In this document: positions 33,300 to 42,246 of the stretch, in pieces
Layout of the letters: each line of letters begins with the position of its first letter
How positions within the stretch are numbered: position 1 is the stretch's first letter
NCBI GenBank assembly: GCA_050694175.1
Contig: JBOGXA010000022.1
Span: 1 to 63,976, forward strand
Origin: JBOGXA01 sp050694175
Lineage (GTDB): Bacteria; Actinomycetota; CADDZG01; WHSQ01
Direction of reading: 5' to 3'
Length of the DNA: 63,976 nucleotides
Program-made: the position numbers and the translations under genes
The notes under the pieces: model-generated
What the model saw: the letters and a program-made list of their open reading frames with translations, nothing else
Told to the model about the DNA's origin: nothing
The model's database searches: none

Positions 33300-34252
33300 G
33301 AGCCGTCGTTATCTCCAACGGCGATCTGAGGATCGTCGAACGAAGCGTTCCCGAGCCCGCCGCCGATCAGGTGCTGGTCGAGGTACGCGGAGCCGGCGTT
33401 AACCGCGCCGACCTGTTGCAGAGGCTGGGCCGGCACCCGGCGCCGCCGGGCTGGCCCGACGACGTCCCCGGGCTTGAGCTTGCCGGAGTCGTGGCCGCGG
33501 TGGGCGAAAGCGTCGGCTCGTTGCAGCCGGGAGATGCCGTTTTCGGAATCGTCGGCGGTGGCGCGCATGCGACCCACGCGCTGACGACTGAGTCTCTGTG
33601 TGTGCCGGTCTCGCGCGGTCTCGACCTCGTGGAAGCGGGCGGAGTTCCCGAGGTCTTCATCACCGCCCACGACGCCCTGATCACGCAAGCCGAGGTTCGT
33701 CCGGGAGAGCGCGTGCTGATCCACGGGGTCGGCAGCGGGGTGGGTACGGCTCTCGTGCAACTGGTACGCGCCATCGGTGCCCAGAGCGTGGGGACCGCTC
33801 GCACTCCCGAGAAACTCGACCGCGCCCGCGACCTCGGCCTCGACGACGCGGTCCTCGCCGGTCCCGATATGGCGGCCGCCATCGGTGAGGTCGATGCGGT
33901 CGTCGATCTCGTCGGCGGGGACTACATGGAGGTCGACGTGAAGGTGTGCCGGCCGCAGGGGCGGATCGTGCTCGTCGGCCTGCTGGCGGGGGCCGGGGCG
34001 CATCTTGACCTCGGCCGTATTCTCACGCGCCGTCTCGTCATCCGGGGGACGGTCCTGCGCAGCCGCCCCGAGTGGCAGAAGGCACAGGCGACCGCGGCCT
34101 TCGCCGCCCAGGTCGCGCCTCTCTTCGAGCGCAAGATCCTCAGGCCCGTGATCGACCGAGTCGTTCCCCTCGGCTCGGCGGCAGACGCGTACGATGCACT
34201 GGCATCCAACGAGGCGTTCGGAAAGCTGGTCCTGGCGCCAGAGGGGGTATGA
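33296..34252 (+). CDS. Zinc-free MDR/quinone oxidoreductase, probable CTG start
   Basis: 318 residues. Medium-chain dehydrogenase/reductase of the quinone oxidoreductase (Qor/TP53I3) type: GAGVNRADLLQRLGRHPAPP near residue 35-55, PGLELAGVVAAVG, LIHGVGSGVGTALVQLVRA (NADPH loop, with the gene's own GVGSGVG) and closing AYDALASNEAFGKLVL. The zinc ligands of alcohol dehydrogenases are absent. No ATG, GTG or TTG occurs in frame near the true N-terminus; GTG at codon 26 would delete the first beta strands. CTG at 33296 overlaps the moaE stop (CTGA) in exactly the way ATGA/GTGA overlaps occur elsewhere here, and GGAGG (33285-33289) stands 6 nt upstream. I take CTG as the start. Confidence 0.85.
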   Translation: MRAVVISNGDLRIVERSVPEPAADQVLVEVRGAGVNRADLLQRLGRHPAPPGWPDDVPGLELAGVVAAVGESVGSLQPGDAVFGIVGGGAHATHALTTESLCVPVSRGLDLVEAGGVPEVFITAHDALITQAEVRPGERVLIHGVGSGVGTALVQLVRAIGAQSVGTARTPEKLDRARDLGLDDAVLAGPDMAAAIGEVDAVVDLVGGDYMEVDVKVCRPQGRIVLVGLLAGAGAHLDLGRILTRRLVIRGTVLRSRPEWQKAQATAAFAAQVAPLFERKILRPVIDRVVPLGSAADAYDALASNEAFGKLVLAPEGV

Positions 34253-35049
34253 GCATGGAGCTTGGCCTAGACGGAAAAGTGGCGTGGGTGCTGGGGGCAT
34301 CCTCCGGTCTCGGCAGATCGTGTGCGCTGTCTCTGGCGCGCGAGCGCGCGCGCGTTGCCGTGTCGGCTCGCCGTGAGGACCAACTGAAGAACATAGCAGC
34401 CGAGATCGCAAACGACACTGGAGGCGAAAGCATCGCGGTCCCGTGCGATGTGACCGACGCCGGCGCAATCGCCGCGGCAGGACGGCGAGTGGCATCAGAA
34501 CTCGGCGACGTCGACATCCTGATAGCCAATGCCGGAGGCCCCCCGCCCGGGACGTTTGCCGACATCGACGACGCCGCTCTGCACACGGCATTCGAGCTCA
34601 CGACCGCGTCCGCATGGCGGCTTGCCAAGGCCGTCGTTCCGACGATGCAGGCCAGATCCGGGGGCGTCCTGATCTTTCTCACCTCCGGCTCGACCAAGGA
34701 AGTCATCCCCAACCTGCTGTTGTCCAACATGATGCGCGCCGCGGTGGTTGGCATGGCGAAGACGCTGTCGAAAGAACTGGCACCCGACGGGATACGAACC
34801 GTGTGCGTGGCTCCCGGGCGCATCGAGACCGACCGGCTGCAACAGCTCGACGGCGCCGCAGCCGAGCGCACCGGCCGAAGCATTGAGGAAGTGCGCCAGC
34901 AGATGCAGGGCCTGATCCCACTCGGCCGCTACGGACGGCCTCAGGAGTTCGGCGACGTCGTCACCTTCCTAGCGTCCGAGCGAGCTTCGTTCGTCAATGG
35001 AGTGACCGTGCTGGTGGACGGAGGGATGCTCAACGGCATCCTGTCCTGA
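34249..35049 (+). CDS. SDR-family protein lacking the YxxxK pair
   Basis: 266 residues from ATG 34249 (4-bp overlap); ATG 34255, 7 nt after AGGGGG, is equally likely. Classical SDR outline: LGASSGLGRSCALSLARE for the nucleotide, CDVTD, ILIANAGGPPPG, TSGS before the active-site region, VAPGRIETDRL and a FVNGVTVLVDGGML end. At the place of the catalytic Tyr-x-x-x-Lys it has S-N-M-M-R (in LLLSNMMRAAVVGMAK), so both residues are replaced. A subgroup of SDRs with this LSNxxR pattern is common in actinobacteria and is usually annotated as 3-oxoacyl-ACP reductase without proof. Whether it is a dehydrogenase is doubtful. Third gene of the moaE operon. Confidence 0.87.
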   Translation: MSMELGLDGKVAWVLGASSGLGRSCALSLARERARVAVSARREDQLKNIAAEIANDTGGESIAVPCDVTDAGAIAAAGRRVASELGDVDILIANAGGPPPGTFADIDDAALHTAFELTTASAWRLAKAVVPTMQARSGGVLIFLTSGSTKEVIPNLLLSNMMRAAVVGMAKTLSKELAPDGIRTVCVAPGRIETDRLQQLDGAAAERTGRSIEEVRQQMQGLIPLGRYGRPQEFGDVVTFLASERASFVNGVTVLVDGGMLNGILS

Positions 35050-35062
35050 GCTCGTCGCTCAG
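35046..35062. terminator. Small hairpin shared by two converging stops
   Basis: CTGAGC (35046-35051) and GCTCAG (35057-35062) form a 6-bp stem with loop TCGTC. The SDR stop (35047-35049) and the malate synthase stop (35059-35061) both lie within it. Confidence 0.4.
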
Positions 35063-36645
35063 TCGAGGTATTCGTAGGCCGGGATCGTCAAGAACTCCTC
35101 GAAACCGTCCTCCAGGGCGACTCTCTCGAAGATGGCCTCGGCCTCCTTGAACCGACCGGAGGTGAAGGCCTCATCGCCGACAACCTCGGCGATCTTGTCC
35201 AGCTCCTCTTCCTCGATGCCCTGCACGAGCTCGCGATCGACCACTCTCCCGTCCTCGAGGGTCGCGCCCGCCCGGATCCACTGCCAGATCTGCGAGCGAG
35301 CAATCTCTGCGGTCGCGGCATCCTCCATCAGGTTGAACAGGGCCGCCGCGCCGACTCCCCGCAGCCACGACTCGACGTAGAGGATCGCAACGCTGACGTT
35401 GTTGCGCACTCCCGCCTCCGTCACCTTCGCTCCGGGGATTGAGAAGTCGAGGAGGTCCGGAGCGCCCACATCCACGTCGTTGCGCATTACGTCGAGCTGG
35501 TTGCGCCGGTCGCCGAGAGCCTCGTCGAAGATCTCCCTCGCCACCGGGACGAGGTCCGGGTGCGCGACCCATGTGCCGTCGCACCCATCGCCGGCTTCCC
35601 GCTCTTTGTCCTCTCGCACCTTGGCCAGGGCCACCGCAGTGACGTCGGGATCCTTGCGGCTCGGTATGAATGCGGCCATGCCCCCAATCGCGTGCGCCCC
35701 TCTCCTGTGACACGTCTTGATCAGGAGCTGCGTGTAAGCCCGCATGAACGGCACCGCCATTGTGATGTCGTTTCGATCGGGGAGCACGAACTCGGACCGT
35801 GCCCTGAAGCTCTTGATGATCGAGAAGATGTAGTCCCACCTCCCGGCATTGAGACCCGCGGCGTGGTCGCGCAGCTCGTACAGGATCTCGTCCATGCAGA
35901 AGGCCGCCAGGATCGTCTCGACCAGTACCGTCGCCTTGATCGTTCCTTTGTCGAGTCCCAGCCGGTCTTGCGCGTATATGAAGACGTCGTTCCAGAGCCG
36001 GGCTTCAAGGTGGGACTCGAGTTTGGGCAGATAAAGGTACGGGCCGGAACCGCTTTTCAGCAGTCGCTCGGCGCAGTTGAATACGAACATCCCGAAGTCG
36101 AACAGACTTCCCGAGATCGGCTCCCCGTCCACGACGACGTGGCGCTCGTCGAGGTGCCAGCCGCGCGGCCGTACCACGAGGGTGGCGATCTCGTCGGCAA
36201 GCTCGTAGCGTTTTCCCTCCGGGGATTCGAAATCGATCGTCCGCCCGATCGCGTCGACCAGATTGACGTGGCCGCTCACCATGTTGTCCCAGGTCGGTGC
36301 GTTCGCGTCCTCGAAATCGGCCATGAAGACCGACGCGCCCGAATTGAACGCGTTGATCATCATCTTGCGGTCGGTCGGACCTGTGATCTCCACCCGGCGA
36401 TCGGCCAGGTCGTCCGGGACCGGCGCGGTCCTCCAGTCCCCATCGCGGACCGAGGCCGTCGCCGGATCGAAATCGGGTTGCTCGCCCGCGTTCAACCGCG
36501 CCTGACGGTGCTGCCGTTCCTCCAAAAGACGCCGGCGCTCGCCATCGAACTCACGATGCAGTCCGGACAGGAACTCGCGAGCCCCTTCGGTGAGGACTTC
36601 GGAATGACGTCCCTCGACTGGGGCGCTGATCTCAACGCCGTTCAT
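35059..36645 (-). CDS. aceB: Malate synthase A
   Basis: 528 residues, right for the A-type enzyme. ATG 36645 is chosen; the frame upstream to 36786 is a shadow of glcF. Motifs: GPTDRKMMINAFNSGASVFMADFEDA (catalytic base region), TLVVRPRGWHLDERH with the active arginine, LYLPKLESHLEARLWNDVF, KATVLVETILAAFCMDEILYELRDH, MAAFIPSRKDPD, GCDGTWVAHPDLV and the WQWIRAG end. It condenses glyoxylate with acetyl-CoA to malate. Its start overlaps the glcF stop by 14 bp, so glycolate is oxidised to glyoxylate and used in one transcription unit. No isocitrate lyase is seen, which points to glycolate (or purine-derived glyoxylate) use rather than the full glyoxylate shunt. Confidence 0.95.
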   Translation of the reverse strand: MNGVEISAPVEGRHSEVLTEGAREFLSGLHREFDGERRRLLEERQHRQARLNAGEQPDFDPATASVRDGDWRTAPVPDDLADRRVEITGPTDRKMMINAFNSGASVFMADFEDANAPTWDNMVSGHVNLVDAIGRTIDFESPEGKRYELADEIATLVVRPRGWHLDERHVVVDGEPISGSLFDFGMFVFNCAERLLKSGSGPYLYLPKLESHLEARLWNDVFIYAQDRLGLDKGTIKATVLVETILAAFCMDEILYELRDHAAGLNAGRWDYIFSIIKSFRARSEFVLPDRNDITMAVPFMRAYTQLLIKTCHRRGAHAIGGMAAFIPSRKDPDVTAVALAKVREDKEREAGDGCDGTWVAHPDLVPVAREIFDEALGDRRNQLDVMRNDVDVGAPDLLDFSIPGAKVTEAGVRNNVSVAILYVESWLRGVGAAALFNLMEDAATAEIARSQIWQWIRAGATLEDGRVVDRELVQGIEEEELDKIAEVVGDEAFTSGRFKEAEAIFERVALEDGFEEFLTIPAYEYLD

Positions 36646-37912
36646 GCGCGACCCCCTTGATCGACATCGCCACCAGTTCCACCGGGTGGTACACGGGCAT
36701 CGGTTGTCCCGCCGCCCTGAGCTTGGCGGTGATCTGCAGAGTGCACCCGGGGTTTGCTGCCGCGATCGCCTGGGCCCCCGTAGCAATCAGGTTCGCCGCC
36801 TTCATCTTGCCGAGCTCGTCGGCTGCGTCCGGTTGCAGCAGGTTGTAGATGCCGGCGGACCCGCAACAGATCTCGGGGTTGCGCGGCTCGAGCACCTCGA
36901 GCTCTGGGATCGCCGCCAGTAACGCCCGCGGCTGTGCCGTGATCCCCTGGGCGTGCGCGAGGTGGCAAGCGTCGTGATAGGCGACCTTCATGGCAACGGG
37001 GTGACGCGGCGCGCGCTGGTCATCGTCGGCTAGCAACTCCGTGACGTCGCGAACCTTGGCCGAAAAGTCGGCCGCACGCTCCGACCAGCCCTTCTCGTCG
37101 CTCAACAGATGCACGTAGTCCTTCATAGCCGATCCGCAGCCCGCCGCGTTAACCGCGACCGCATCGAATCCCTCCAGCGACTCGATCGTCTGTTTCGCGA
37201 GCGCGATCGCGCTCGGCTCCTCGCCGGAGTGCATGGTGAGCGCGCCGCAGCAGCGCGGTGCCCGGGGCGCGTGTACCTCGTACCCTTCGGCAACGAGCAC
37301 GTCGATAGTCGCGCGGTTGACATGGGAGAAGAGGACGCGCTGCACGCACCCCTGCAGGAGCGCAACGCGCCCTCGCGGTCGATCGCGCGGGCGCCGCACC
37401 CGGGGGGTTCGCGCCCACATGTCGGAGAGATGCGCATCGGGGGCAAGCTCGGCGAGCATGCGCAGGCGCTTCGGGAGACGCAGGCGATCCGCTCGCATAA
37501 GTCCTTGAGCAACCAGCGCGGGGACGAGCGCCCGAAGCCGGCCGGGGTGCGTGAAGATTCCGAATATCAAACGGCGCCACAGACGCTCGCTCCTCGACCT
37601 CGTGAAGTTCCGTTCGATCTGGGGCCGGGTCGCCTCGATCAGGCGGTCGTACTGGACCCCCGAAGGGCACGCCGTCACGCACGCCATGCAACCCAGGCAG
37701 CGATCGAAGTGCTCCACCATCGTTTGGGTCATGGACGTGCCGTCCTTGTGACCGTGGTTCATGAGGACGATGCGGCCGCGCGGCGAGTCCATCTCCTCGC
37801 CCCACAGGACGTAGGTCGGGCACGTCGGCAGGCAGAAACCGCAGTGGACGCAGTCTGCGATCAGCTCTTCATCGGGGGCCCGGTGCGGATCGAAGGCGCG
37901 TGTCGTCGCCAT
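36632..37912 (-). CDS. glcF: Glycolate oxidase iron-sulfur subunit GlcF
   Basis: 426 residues. Two [4Fe-4S] ferredoxin motifs are plain: CVHCGFCLPTCPTY (residues 21-34) and CLGCMACVTACPSG (about 72-85). Two CCG-type cysteine-rich domains follow (PRCCGALTMHSG and ICCGSAGIYNLLQP), as in heterodisulfide reductase subunit B. It carries electrons from the GlcD/GlcE flavoproteins to the quinone pool at the membrane. The ATG at 37912 overlaps the glcE stop as TGATG; the frame to 38347 upstream is a shadow. Third gene of the glc operon. Confidence 0.93.
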   Translation of the reverse strand: MATTRAFDPHRAPDEELIADCVHCGFCLPTCPTYVLWGEEMDSPRGRIVLMNHGHKDGTSMTQTMVEHFDRCLGCMACVTACPSGVQYDRLIEATRPQIERNFTRSRSERLWRRLIFGIFTHPGRLRALVPALVAQGLMRADRLRLPKRLRMLAELAPDAHLSDMWARTPRVRRPRDRPRGRVALLQGCVQRVLFSHVNRATIDVLVAEGYEVHAPRAPRCCGALTMHSGEEPSAIALAKQTIESLEGFDAVAVNAAGCGSAMKDYVHLLSDEKGWSERAADFSAKVRDVTELLADDDQRAPRHPVAMKVAYHDACHLAHAQGITAQPRALLAAIPELEVLEPRNPEICCGSAGIYNLLQPDAADELGKMKAANLIATGAQAIAAANPGCTLQITAKLRAAGQPMPVYHPVELVAMSIKGVAHERR

Positions 37913-39057
37913 CAGATGCCCCCGACGAAGATGCCGCGGTTCAAGATGCCCTGCGGGTCGAATCGTTCCTTGACGCGTCTCATGAGCCGGAGGGAGCCAG
38001 GCTCGACCTCTCCCCACACGTCGACCTTTGCACGCACGGCTTCGGGGGCGTCGAGCACGGTGCACGCGTTCGGCACCAGGGCACGGCGCAGCTCTTCGAT
38101 TGCGCCCACGAGATCGGAGTCTTCGCCGCCAAGCGCCACGAAGCTCGTACCCAGGGCCGCTCTCCCCGCGACCCGTCCTTCCAGTTTCTGTGCTTCGTTC
38201 AGGACGTTCGCCAACGCTGTGGCCGCCCCGGAGACGCGCACGACGGCACCCTCTCGCACGCGCTGCGCGTGGCGCTGTCGAGTCCACAGAGCGTCGTCGT
38301 CCTCGTCGACCGCAGTGTCCGCGCCGACTTCCTTGAGCGCGTCGCATGCCGCCGCCGCGCGTTCAGTGCACGCGGCTCCAGAGAAGCGCGCGAGCACCTC
38401 CCCCGTGCCGGAAATCCACCACACATCGAGGCAGTCCGCCTCCAGAGGAAGGTGGGATACCGCCAGGGCCGCTCTCTGCAGCACGTGCGTGTCGTCCGAC
38501 ATCGCGCGCGCAGTTGCGGTCGCCTGAGGACGCGGGTGAAGACGCAAGGCCACCCTTCCCACGAGTCCGAGCGTCCCAAACGATCCGCAGAACAGCTTCG
38601 CAAGGTCGTAGCCGGCAACGTTCTTGATGACGGTCCCGCCCGACTTCGCAATCGTCCCATCGGCAAGTACGAGCGTCGCACCCACGATGAGGTCGCGGAT
38701 GGCCCCATAGCGATGACGAAGCGGCCCGGAATCGGCCGTCGCAACCATCCCACCGACCGTGGCATCGCCGCTCTCGTTGGGGGGATCGACCGCGAGCATC
38801 TGACGTTTCTCCGCGAGCGTCTCCTTCAACGCTTCGAGCCGCACTCCCGCATCGACGATGACCGTGAGGTCACCCGTGTTGTGCTCGACGATGCGGGCCA
38901 GCCCCGCTGTCGACACGTCGACCGACGAGTCGGGAACGGGGCTCCCCCACCCGAGCTTCGTGCGCCCTCCTGAAATGCGGATGATCTCGCCGCCGGCCGC
39001 GCACGCGGCGAGCAGTTCGGCCGCATCCTCGAGCGAGTCCGGCGCTTCCGACCGCAA
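37912..39057 (-). CDS. glcE: Glycolate oxidase FAD subunit GlcE
   Basis: 381 residues. FAD-binding PCMH domain: IIRISGGRTKLGWG (about 25-38), LTVIVDAGVRLEALKETLAEKRQML, DATVGGMVATADSGPLRHRYGAIRDLIVG and NVAGYDLAKLFCGSFGTLGL. The protein is shorter than GlcD and has the C-terminal RFDPQGILNRG typical of the GlcD/GlcE family. It begins with TTG at 39057, 9 nt after GAGAGG and just after the glcD stop. It forms the glycolate dehydrogenase with GlcD and GlcF. Confidence 0.92.
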   Translation of the reverse strand: MRSEAPDSLEDAAELLAACAAGGEIIRISGGRTKLGWGSPVPDSSVDVSTAGLARIVEHNTGDLTVIVDAGVRLEALKETLAEKRQMLAVDPPNESGDATVGGMVATADSGPLRHRYGAIRDLIVGATLVLADGTIAKSGGTVIKNVAGYDLAKLFCGSFGTLGLVGRVALRLHPRPQATATARAMSDDTHVLQRAALAVSHLPLEADCLDVWWISGTGEVLARFSGAACTERAAAACDALKEVGADTAVDEDDDALWTRQRHAQRVREGAVVRVSGAATALANVLNEAQKLEGRVAGRAALGTSFVALGGEDSDLVGAIEELRRALVPNACTVLDAPEAVRAKVDVWGEVEPGSLRLMRRVKERFDPQGILNRGIFVGGI

Positions 39058-39060
39058 CGC

Positions 39061-40518
39061 TCAGAACCTCTCGGCGAGGCCGGCGACCTCGATCGGATGG
39101 CGGCGGTAGGGGCCGGGGACCTCCCCGCACATGCGAGGCGTGGGCATGACCTTTGTGGGATTGGCGAGCTGGTGCGGGTCGAAGCCGCAGCGCAGCTTCT
39201 GGAATGCGGCGAGGTCGTCGTCCGAGAACATCCACCCCATGTACCGCTTTTTGTCGATCCCGACGCCGTGCTCGCCCGTGATCGACCCGCCTGCATCGAT
39301 GCATGCTCTGAGGATTAGCCCCGCAAGCTCTTCTGCGCGCTCGGCTTCCCCTTCGTGGCGCCCGTCGTAGCACACCAACGGATGGAGGTTTCCGTCGCCG
39401 GCATGGAACACGTTCGCAACCTCCAGCCCGAACTGTCGAGACAGCTCGTCGATCTTTTCCAGAACCTCAGGCAATCTGGTGCGAGGGATGACCCCGTCCT
39501 GAACGTAGTAGTTGGGCGCGACGCGCCCCATCGCCGCGAACGCGGCCTTGCGCGCCTTCCAGATGAGCTCCCGCTCCGCGGCATCTTGCGCAACGCGTAT
39601 CTCGTTGCAGTGGTTGCGCTCGCAGATCGCAGCTACCTCCTCGAAGCGCGCATCACACTCGCTTGCGGAGCCGTCGAGCTCCACGATGAGCGCGGCCCCC
39701 GCCTCGAGCGGGAAGCCTGCATGCGTCGCCTCCTCGCACGCGCGGATCGCCAGGTGATCCATCATCTCGATGGCCCCCGGCACGATGCCCGCCGCAACGA
39801 TGTCCGAAACCGTCCGGCCCGCTTTGTCGGTGGAGTCGTAGAACGCAACCAGAGTGCGCGCCGTCTCGGGGGCCGGAACCACGCGCAGGGAGATCTTGGT
39901 GGCAATCCCGAGGGTCCCCTCCGATCCGACAAATGCTCCCAGCAAGTCGTAGCCGGGCAGGTCGACCTCCACCCCTCCCAGCTGGACCACGTCGCCGTCG
40001 GCAAGCACCACCTCGAGGCCGGTCACGTAGTTCGTCGTGAACCCGTACTTGAAGCAGTGCGCGCCCCCGGAGTTCTCAGCGACGTTGCCGCCGATCGAAC
40101 AGACGATCTGACTCGAAGGGTCGGGAGGGTAGAAGTGTGTGGGTGCGACCGCGGCGGTGATCTCGCTGTTCGTGACCCCCGGCTCCACCACGATGCGCTG
40201 GTTCTCGAGATCGATCTTGTGGATCTTCCTCATACGGCTGAGCGCGATCAGCACGCCCTCACGCAGCGGGAGCGCGCCGCCCGACAATCCGGTGCCCGAT
40301 CCTCGCGCCACCCAGGGAACCCCGGCCTCGTAACAGGCGCGCACGATCTGCCGGACCTCCTCGGCGGTGTCGGGCAATACGACCGCCCCGGGGGTCACCT
40401 TGTATTGGAGGAGCCCGTCCGACTCGTAGGTCGCAAGCGCGTCAGGCTGGGTGATCAGACGATCGCCCCCCACGATCGCCTCGAGCTCGGCCCGCAGCGC
40501 CTCGACGCTCATGTCCAT
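39061..40518 (-). CDS. glcD: Glycolate oxidase FAD-linked subunit GlcD
   Basis: 485 residues from ATG 40518, which follows GGGGGGTG; the same frame stays open to 41769 but that is antisense to the transporter gene. FAD PCMH domain with VPWVARGSGTGLSGGALPL, SSQIVCSIGGNVAENSGGAHCFKYGFT and GAFVGSEGTLGIATKI; C-terminal FAD-linked oxidase domain with VFHAGDGNLHPLVCYD and GGSITGEHGVGIDKKRYM. It oxidises glycolate (or D-lactate) to the oxo-acid. The adjacency to glcE, glcF and malate synthase favours glycolate. Upstream on the same strand, past a hairpin, is the Nramp-like transporter. Confidence 0.94.
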   Translation of the reverse strand: MDMSVEALRAELEAIVGGDRLITQPDALATYESDGLLQYKVTPGAVVLPDTAEEVRQIVRACYEAGVPWVARGSGTGLSGGALPLREGVLIALSRMRKIHKIDLENQRIVVEPGVTNSEITAAVAPTHFYPPDPSSQIVCSIGGNVAENSGGAHCFKYGFTTNYVTGLEVVLADGDVVQLGGVEVDLPGYDLLGAFVGSEGTLGIATKISLRVVPAPETARTLVAFYDSTDKAGRTVSDIVAAGIVPGAIEMMDHLAIRACEEATHAGFPLEAGAALIVELDGSASECDARFEEVAAICERNHCNEIRVAQDAAERELIWKARKAAFAAMGRVAPNYYVQDGVIPRTRLPEVLEKIDELSRQFGLEVANVFHAGDGNLHPLVCYDGRHEGEAERAEELAGLILRACIDAGGSITGEHGVGIDKKRYMGWMFSDDDLAAFQKLRCGFDPHQLANPTKVMPTPRMCGEVPGPYRRHPIEVAGLAERF

Positions 40519-40560
40519 AGCATGCACCCCCCAGACCGCCGCCGTGGACGGCCCCGGCCG

Positions 40561-40601
40561 AGAGGGCGCAGGGTTACGAAATGTGTAACCGAGCGCCCTC
40601 T
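40561..40601 (-). terminator. Strong hairpin between transporter and glcD
   Basis: AGAGGGCGC (40561-40569) pairs with GCGCCCTCT (40593-40601), and GGTTAC (40572-40577) with GTAACC (40585-40590), loop of 7 nt. It begins 10 nt after the transporter stop. It could terminate or attenuate transcription into glcDEF. Confidence 0.7.
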
Positions 40602-40610
40602 CGCCGAGGA

Positions 40611-42143
40611 TCAGAAGACGACCAGCGGCTCTTCGAAGAAGGTGTTCGTGACGAAGTTGATGAAGAAGAACGCCGAGAAGATCGCGAACAGCACCAGTAT
40701 CACGTAGATGATCGGCGACGGCCGAGCCGTCCGGGGAAGCTTGCTGTTGAGGTAAATCAGGACGATCGGGAAGATGATCCCTCCCAGGTTCGACATGTTC
40801 GCGGATGTCACCAGCAGGGTCGCCGGTATGGTCAGGTGGATCGTAATCGATATCACGATCATCAGAAAGATCATGTACGGGTAGTAGAGCTTCCTGGGGT
40901 CGCCGCCCTCGACCGCCGCCCGAAGCCTGGGGCTCACTCCGTGGACGGAGTCGACGAAGTTGCGCACGAGTGCCTCGAAGATCCCCATCTGCGTGCTGAA
41001 CAGGATGAAGAAGCCGGCCAGCAGCGCGACGTAGAAGAGGAACGAGCCGTACTCGGATTGGAGCGCGCTGGCCGCGAACGTGATGATGTTCTCTTCGCTC
41101 GGCTGGCGGCCCGTATCGGTGGAGAGCTGCAGGACGAGCAGCGACGGCAACAGCATCCCCAAGAAGGCCCCGATCCCGAACACGCCCCACATGTCGATGC
41201 GGAGGAACCTCATCCACCGCTTCCAGATCGCGGCGTTCTTCTCGTCGTCGGGGAAAGTCACGCCGATGTCCAGCACGTCCTTCCTCGTTCCACGGAGGCC
41301 CGACAGAAAGCCGACGCGATGACCCATCCCGTATCCCTTGTCGCGGTAGTGGGTCATGATGAACCAGTTGAGCCCCGCGGCCATGGCCGTGAACCCCCAC
41401 AGCGCTCCCAACAACGTTGCGTCGGTGCCTTCGGGAGGTAGCGCGGGTGTGACGAACCCCCTGAAAGCGTCCCCCCACAGGCTGAAGTCGACGAGGAAGA
41501 GGGCGAGGACGAGCAGGGTCGCGATGATGAAGGTCACGATCACCCAGTTCGAGAGTTCCAGTCCGCGCGAGATTTTCTTGGACAGCGCCGAGATCAGGAA
41601 GATCACGACCAGCAATCCGATCGCAAGCAGACGGGCGCGTTCGTCGGTCGACGAGACGACCTCGCCCTCGATAATGGTCAACAGGCTCTGCCCGGCTCCC
41701 GCAGCCCATCCGCCGAGGATGAACGCGAAGTAGAAGAGGAGGATCGACACCGGCACCCAGAACTTCCATCCGGGCGGCACGCGCGCGAACCCAAGGATCG
41801 GGGTCTCACCGGTGGCAACCACGTAGCGGGCGGATTCGACGTTGAAGAACACCTGGAATAGCAGCGACAGCATCACCACGAAGAAGAGCCCCTCGAACTG
41901 GCCCGCAGCTCCGATCGCGAGCGGTCCGAGGATCCACTCACCGCTGCCTATCGACACCCCGAGCGCGATCAGGCTCGGGCCGATGGCGAACTTGACCGTC
42001 TCCTTGAGACCCATCTTCTGGACGCCGAAGACCTCCTCCGGCGTCGGCAGATCGGCCATACTGAGGGGCGGCCTGCTCACGCCCAGCGGGTAGTCACCGA
42101 TCTCCGCTGCGGACGCCCGTTCGGTGGCGTCGGTTACTCCCAT
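40611..42143 (-). CDS. Nramp-family transporter without the DPGN metal motif
   Basis: 510 residues, about 11-12 membrane helices. ATG 42143 follows AAAGGGGGGAT; the frame upstream to 42686 is a shadow of the SDR gene. The protein reads as an Nramp/APC-superfamily member (GPSLIALGVSIGSGEWILGPLAIG in helix 1), but the canonical helix-1 DPGN that binds manganese or iron is replaced by GSGE. A large soluble loop (about 285-330) contains KWMRFLRIDMW-like basic residues. Groups of Nramp relatives without DPGN exist and include magnesium transporters and proteins of unknown substrate. Its place directly upstream of glcDEF-malate synthase raises the option of an organic-acid substrate, which is only an inference. 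Confidence 0.78.
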   Translation of the reverse strand: MGVTDATERASAAEIGDYPLGVSRPPLSMADLPTPEEVFGVQKMGLKETVKFAIGPSLIALGVSIGSGEWILGPLAIGAAGQFEGLFFVVMLSLLFQVFFNVESARYVVATGETPILGFARVPPGWKFWVPVSILLFYFAFILGGWAAGAGQSLLTIIEGEVVSSTDERARLLAIGLLVVIFLISALSKKISRGLELSNWVIVTFIIATLLVLALFLVDFSLWGDAFRGFVTPALPPEGTDATLLGALWGFTAMAAGLNWFIMTHYRDKGYGMGHRVGFLSGLRGTRKDVLDIGVTFPDDEKNAAIWKRWMRFLRIDMWGVFGIGAFLGMLLPSLLVLQLSTDTGRQPSEENIITFAASALQSEYGSFLFYVALLAGFFILFSTQMGIFEALVRNFVDSVHGVSPRLRAAVEGGDPRKLYYPYMIFLMIVISITIHLTIPATLLVTSANMSNLGGIIFPIVLIYLNSKLPRTARPSPIIYVILVLFAIFSAFFFINFVTNTFFEEPLVVF

Positions 42144-42176
42144 AGCGATCCCCCCTTTGCCATGACACCCAACACC

Positions 42177-42182
42177 TACAAT
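42177..42182 (+). promoter_or_regulatory. -10 box (TACAAT) upstream of the 42247 SDR
   Basis: TACAAT overlaps an unused ATG at 42181. Transcription would start near 42189, leaving a leader of about 60 nt with AGGGGG (42237-42242) before the GTG start. Confidence 0.35.
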
Positions 42183-42246
42183 GAGCCCCAAGATTGTGGC
42201 ACGCGTGAAGCCGGCGTGCTCGCGGCATGCGAACACAGGGGGTGAA

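Noticed and set aside
39061..41769. A 902-residue open frame that could be read as a fusion upstream of GlcD
   Set aside because: The part above 40518 is antisense to the transporter gene and has the Arg/His/Pro-rich composition of a GC-rich shadow. GlcD homology and a ribosome site start at 40518.
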